A DNA stretch of 64,000 nt from Chromobotia macracanthus (taxonomy: Eukaryota > Chordata > Actinopteri > Cypriniformes > Botiidae): assembly GCA_036877525.1 (NCBI GenBank), contig JAZGTH010000041.1:2944001-3008000 (forward strand), in the 5' to 3' direction. Both the position numbers and the translations under genes were made by a program. The notes under the pieces were generated by a model. That model ran no database searches, was not told the origin of the DNA, and saw only the letters and a program-made list of their open reading frames with translations. Shown piece by piece: positions 39,011 to 64,000 of the stretch. Each line of letters begins with the position of its first letter. Within the stretch, counting starts at the first letter, position 1.

Positions 39011-39119
39011 ATGTGTAAAAAAATAAGGATGACTTGTAAACAAACCGCATTTTATTGTGATCTGTGGTGTATTAACATAAAGGATTCCCTGAACCTCTAT
39101 TTGATCTTGTATATTTCAT

Positions 39120-39960
39120 ACATTACTGAAAAAAGTAATTCCCTTTCCGTCACTCACTTGACGTTGTGTTGATGTAGTGATACTAGGGGTTCAACCATGG
39201 GAGACCCTGCTCTGTCACGACAAAAGATGCATACAGTGTGGACTGGGGCACCGTATGCAACAGGCACACAAGGTCGGGTTCAGCTCACTTGCATTGGCAA
39301 GTGAGCTGCAAGTGAACTGCCAACTGCCTGGACCTGCTGTTAGTCCTTCTTACCCTGCGGAGGCTGTGGCCAGTGATCCAGGGAAAGCATGTGTTGGTTT
39401 TTATGGACAACACACCTACAGTGGCGTATATATAACACCAGGGCTGTACTTGCTCTTGTCGCATGTCACTGCTCGCCCGTCACCAGAGGCTAAAGTCTCT
39501 GTGAGCCACTCATAATAACGAGTACCCTTTTACCCTTGTGAGTTCCTCTTTGGTCAACGCTGGACCTTTGTTTTATTTTGGCTTAGAGCCCAGTGGAGGG
39601 GCTTGGCAACTGAAACTGCCATTTGTGGCTACCTGACTGGTTAATTCACTGACAGACCGTCATATGAGTATCTTTTCATTTATTCTTTTTCAATACAGTT
39701 TCCCTGTTTGTAAACCTGTGTTCCCCTAGACAGAACTGTCCGTAATGGTATATAATCTGGCATGGTTCTTCTCTAGCCCGCACTTGTAGCCGTAATTTGA
39801 TGTGGTACTTCCTCTGAAGACCATCTGTTTCCACATATAACCCCCCCCCCCCCCCCCCCTCTTAGGTAGGTTGTGGTTTCTGCTGGTTAAATGCGTTGGT
39901 GAATTTGTAAGTGACAGAAAGGTAACATCTCGGTTAACCGTAACAGAGACATTAAATGTG
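39120..39960 (+). pseudogene. DIRS-type fragment with RNase H remnant
   Basis: In one plus frame at about 39370-39480 the sequence reads PVIQGKHVLVFMDNTPTVAY, then I, a stop, HQG. This matches the RNase H region of fish DIRS and related elements. Flanking stretches (TTCCCTTTCCGTCACTCACT at 39140; AACATCTCGGTTAACCGTAA at 39925) resemble decayed GTAACCGAGACGTT-type terminal repeats. It is a deleted, inactive copy containing a 19-nt C run. Confidence 0.6.
39841..39859. repeat. Homopolymer C run
   Basis: Nineteen consecutive C are seen directly. The exact length is prone to sequencing error. Confidence 0.85.
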
Positions 39961-41224
39961 CATATAAATACTTAAATTTGAAATGGAACTAGAATCTAAA
40001 AAAATGTACTAGTGTTCATCATAGACTTGATTTTTTCTCTTTCTTTATGTGCTCATATATCCAGTCCAGTAAGTGCTGCACACTGTCAAAGAACACTGTC
40101 TTGTTTCTCAGAATTCTGATTATTGCTTTTGTTCTTTTGCCAGCAGGTGGGATAGTTACAGCATCTATCAGAATGGGCTAAGGAGGTCATTCCAGCCAGC
40201 CAAAACATAGTGTCCAAAATACCATCCACTTAAACAGTATAATGGACTATTTTCTAGTAGTGTCTGAAACCATGATAGAGAATATATAGTGCACTCAGTC
40301 TACCACAATAATTGTACAAATCATTCTTTCTTTGTAAATTATTGCCAATTGGATGTAAAAGTCATTTCCTCCTGGTGTTTCATAGCAGTCTGTGTAATGG
40401 CATGGGCCACAACATAATACAGTGTTTTCTAAAAAAAGATTAATAAATAACTCAACAAACTACATGATCACAACAGGATAAATGCCAATACTTTTTAAAC
40501 CTCTGTTTAAACCTCTGGCTCTAACATCAGCAGTGATTTGAGACTAATCTTTTGCATATAAATAGTCAATTTTAATGAAGAGACACCAAAGTTTAGGTGC
40601 CTTAAGCAACATTTGCAGCATAAGATCACACTCATTGTGTTTTTGTAACAGATTCTCTGCTGCTGTTTCAAGTACCTTTGCCTCATGAATCCTCCAGTTA
40701 AGCACCTCAAATCAAACTTAGTTCTTACTCTGACTCCATTATTCGCTCTTGATAATTCCATTAACACCACCAACGCTGAGTAATGAAACACAGATTGTAC
40801 AGGATACACATATATAAGGTCTGTACAAACTCTAATAAAGGCTTCTCACTATGCATTATAAGAGTGGCTGAAATTCATTTTTAACAGTCCTAGATTAAGT
40901 CTGGTTCCAAAATCAAATCTGCAATCATTAAAGAATACTTATAAAATGGCCTATAAATCTCATTGGTTTATGACTGCATGTTTCATCACAGCACTAATCA
41001 TAAGATATGCGGGAACCAATAACATTCACAGTTATTGACATGGAGCTGGCATGCTACCATGTTGAGTGTAGTCTTTTATACAGATGTTTAAAAATACATC
41101 AATTGTCAAATACGCTTAAAATAGTAATCACTTTCTTTCACAAACGTATTGTTTTGTATCAGAAGTTTATTGACCCCCTGTAGTCATATGGATTAATGAT
41201 GGATGGATTCGCTTCTAGGAGCTT

Positions 41225-41385
41225 CAAAATCCCAGGCACTATTCAATGCCATTGTAAAGTTGGGAAGCAAGGATATCATTTAATATAACTCTGATTGTAT
41301 TCAGCTGAAAGAAGAAAGTCATAAGACCCCCAGGATGCCCTGAGGGTAATTTATAGGCTGTTTTGGGTGGAGTGTTCTTTTAAGT
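41225..41385. mobile_element. MITE fragment of the TTAAAGGGATAGTT family
   Basis: GAAGAAAGTCATAAGACCCC, the phrase GAGGGTAATTTATAGGCTG and the end GGGTGGAGTGTTCTTTTAAG match the right half of this palindromic fish element (GGGTGAACTATCCCTTTAA). The left end is lost. Confidence 0.6.
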
Positions 41386-41609
41386 GGACATTGAACTCAT
41401 GTGAGCTCATAACAAATGGTATTTACTTAGACGTTTTATAGGAACATAAAAAATGCCCCTCAATATGGCAAACCTACAAAAACCTGAAAAAGATTACAGC
41501 CTCAAGTCTATTTTGTTGTGCTTGTCAAATCTGTGGATGTGGTATATGCATTGATAACTACAGAATAATTTAATATATTAAAAAGCTTTTTAAAGTTGTG
41601 TCCCTACAT

Positions 41610-42290
41610 AGATATTTTGTATTTATACAGCACATTTCAAACACAAAGGTAATTCAATTTACTGTACGAACTGTGCTTAGTGTGGGTACACCCTAACTCT
41701 GGATTTAAAAGTGGCTACTGTTTAGCCACTATGCTGACTCACCTTGTTTTGAGTGAACCTTTGCTGTTTTTAACTGGCTTGATTCTAATAATTTTAGTTG
41801 TCTGTTAGGTTAACATTAAGTGAGTATGTATGTATGGTCCTAGGCCATTGAGTGATTTATAGACAAATAAAAATACTTTCAAATCAATTCTAAATGTAAC
41901 AGGTAGCCAGTGTAGGGACCTGAGGATTGGGGTGATATGCTCCCATCAGAATCTTGGCAGCAGCACTCTGTAGGACCTGCAGCTGTCCAATGATCTTTTT
42001 TGGAAGGGCAGTAGAGTCCATTGCAGTAGTCCACCCTACTAGTGATGAAAGTATTGCTTATTGCTTTGACATGACTGCTGAAATTAAGGTCAGACTCTAA
42101 AATTACACCAAGATGTTTGACTATATTTTTTGTCATTAGACCCCTTGAGTAACAGATGTGTGTTTACCTTGAGAGCTGCTTCTTTGTTTCTAAATACACT
42201 TATTTCAGTTTTGCCTTTGTTTAACTGAAGGAAGTTTTGACATTTCATCAATGCACTGGCATGGGGTGTCAATAAGGCTGTCTTATTATT
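41610..42290 (-). pseudogene. L2-type LINE 3' end (reverse transcriptase C-terminus)
   Basis: Minus-strand frames read KHLGVILESDLNFSSHVKAI, ITSRVDYCNGLY, then LHWLP-like and KVFLFVYKSLNGLG-like sequence in other frames. These are the C-terminal signatures of fish L2 polymerases. Frameshifts and a deletion between HVKAI and SRVDYCN show decay. The low-coordinate end (TTTGTATTTATACAGCAC) is its 3' region. Confidence 0.85.
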
Positions 42291-43770
42291 GGCAACAGGA
42301 TAACAACAGGATGCCAGTGTTTCTGATAGCAGTCTCCCACTATCAGAGTACTGGGCTCAGCTGCTTTCTGAGCGGAGTGCTGTTGCCTGTTTGACACTAA
42401 GCACCTGCTAGCTGCAATGTCAGCTATTGACGTGATTTATGTCTGATGACATTTAGGGATTATTCAGTCACACTCTTTAGTGCCTCAAACCTTTTTTGAG
42501 GATGTAGAGGGGGTGGTAGAATACCAATATTAGCTAGTCGAGTCATAGCCATATCTAAAGTAGATGAAATTAGTGCAGCAATTTGTGAAATTCATGAGTC
42601 TGTTATGAGCTAATTTGGGTCTTGCACCTTATGCCATTGGTTTGCGTACTCATGAAGATTTGTTTTCACCTGTACTGTAGGTTTTCTGAGCCCACAATAT
42701 TCACAGGACTCACTGGCTATATGCTGAGAGGGTCCATGGCAAGGCTCTGCTGTGTTACAGCAGGAACCGTAAGTAATTTTGTTTCAAGAACTGCAATCTT
42801 TTGAAATCGTCTGTGGCCTTCAGGTGAGGCATTTTCTCACCTGTGAGTGTGGGCAGCTGTGTTGTCCCATTTTATAAATGTCAGCTCTGGTAGTGGTAGG
42901 CTGGTTAACCACTGTTCCAAAGATTCTTGTGTTTGCTGAATATTCCAAAAAAATTCCAAAATACTTTTTACAATTTTTAAGATTTAGTGTGGGTGCCCAA
43001 TCATTTAGGCTGAGCACTACTGAGCTGTTATATTATTTAAATAAGATAAAATATAAAAGTGCAAAGCACAGAGCATAAAGAACAGAACGCAGAAAGCAGT
43101 CAATTTAAGGTGAAAATGATATCTGACAATACATACAGTATTGATTTACTGTTCAGAATAAGTATACACTGTAAGCTAGCAGATATTGGAATATTACTTA
43201 TACAGCACTTAACATTAATATAGAAATGATAAAATACAGTCACAAAAATGTCATCCACTAATAGTGTGTTACTCATTTTTTGTGCTTTTTTAAGTCTTGG
43301 TTATGTCAAGTAAACATTGTTTTTTTAAATGAATGGTAGTCCCTTCAATTAAAACTAAAATGGAGGAATATACAGTTGATATTGATTTAACTGTGATTTT
43401 TTATTGCATTCAAAATGCTAACAAAAAAGCAACTAGCACAAAGTATACTGTATGTATAGCATAGGATAGCACAACTTTTCATTTTATTTTAAGTCTTCCA
43501 AGCTGATCTGTCAAAAAATAAGCAAAATGTGCTTACTTTTGAAACATTACAAAAAATATTCTGTCTTAAGACCCATGAACTTTAACACACATACTACACA
43601 TTTAATTAATTATTATACAGTACATAGGCTAATAGTGCAATTTGTTTAGGGGCACACATTAAGGGCAGAGTTGATAAATATCTTGTTACACAGAACATGA
43701 AATTACAGACAAGGCATGTCCACAAAACCTGGTATTGGTAACGTTTTACATTAATTTGATACTTTTAGAT

Positions 43771-43776
43771 TTTATT
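43771..43776 (-). terminator. atm polyadenylation signal (candidate)
   Basis: AATAAA on the minus strand lies 32 bp past the atm stop. Others are at 43483-43488 and 43400-43405. The first would give a very short 3' UTR, so a distal one may be used. Confidence 0.45.
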
Positions 43777-43807
43777 TGTTTGTGGTGGATTGTACACCTC
43801 TTGTGTA

Positions 43808-63784
<19,977 letters not shown>

Positions 63785-63913
63785 CTGCAAAAGACAACAT
63801 ACTTAATATTTTTTGGGGTCTGAAACTTAATTTTGAAGATAAGAAGAAACTAATCTGAAGATAAGTTTATCTTTAGATCTGAACCTACATCTTTTTAGTT
63901 CCCAGCCTATTTC

Positions 63914-64000
63914 TTTAAAGGGATAGTTCCCCCAAAAAAAATGTTCCATCATTTATTCACCCTTAATTCATTCCAAACCTGTTTTTTTAATCTTCTGTGG
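63914..64000. mobile_element. Left end of a MITE, cut by the window edge
   Basis: TTTAAAGGGATAGTTCCCCC, then CATTTATTCACCC and TTCATTCCAAACCTG, is the left half of the same palindromic family as 46927-47176. Confidence 0.75.

Larger units (their letters stand above)
35621..43807. other. bace2-atm tail-to-tail intergenic region
   Basis: I see no host gene. The region holds three L2-type 3' untranslated fragments (35930-36290, 36590-36860, 38940-39010), DIRS debris (39120-39960), a MITE fragment (41225-41385) and an L2 3' end (41610-42290). Segments 37000-38900 and 42400-43700 show nothing I recognise apart from AT-rich sequence. Confidence 0.7.

Overview
The window looks like chromosomal DNA of a teleost fish, most likely a cyprinid or close relative. 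It is AT-rich, has long introns and intergenic stretches, and carries typical fish repeats: a tRNA-derived SINE, L2-type LINE reverse-transcriptase fossils, DIRS-type fragments, Tc1-like transposase relics and short palindromic transposons that start TTAAAGGGATAGTT. No bacterial, plasmid or viral gene is visible.

Three vertebrate genes account for all coding sequence I can support. (1) At 8287-8329, minus strand, is a 43-nt first coding exon that reads MWILAFLFLQSILN. It matches the signal-peptide start of the cell-adhesion receptor DSCAM. The gene then runs out of the window to the left, so 1-8286 is its first intron. (2) From 18210 to 35472, plus strand, is a complete nine-exon bace2 gene (beta-secretase 2, a membrane aspartyl protease). 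The spliced CDS is 1512 nt and encodes 503 residues, with both catalytic motifs (DTG, DSG), one transmembrane helix and the BACE2-type tail. (3) From 63784 down to 43808, minus strand, are 34 exons covering the C-terminal half of atm (the ATM DNA-damage kinase): late solenoid, FAT domain, PI3K-like kinase domain and FATC. They give about 1591 codons, and the 5' half lies beyond the right edge.

Layout: 1-8286 dscam intron 1; 8287-9110 dscam first exon and 5' region; 9111-18209 head-to-head intergenic DNA between dscam and bace2; 18210-35472 bace2, whose intron 2 is loaded with DIRS and L2 remains; 35473-43807 tail-to-tail intergenic DNA between bace2 and atm, rich in LINE and DIRS debris; 43808-64000 atm. 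The dscam-bace2 divergent pair is the arrangement found on human 21q22. ATM is on human 11q, so the linkage of bace2 to atm differs from human.

Exon boundaries were placed by hand. The criteria were splice dinucleotides, continuous reading phase through every junction and alignment to the remembered human proteins. All junctions keep frame. The most unusual observations are: a 44-bp tandem array that has multiplied the 3' end and splice donor of bace2 exon 2; two adjacent atm introns that appear to use GC donors; two atm introns whose length is a multiple of three and which lack stops, one sitting directly after the kinase DLG motif; absence of the ATM redox cysteine equivalent to human Cys2991; an internal atm duplication that carries an 18-bp piece of an exon; and a 43-bp-arm palindrome abutting a long TA/CA microsatellite. 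I found no evidence of an undescribed gene system.
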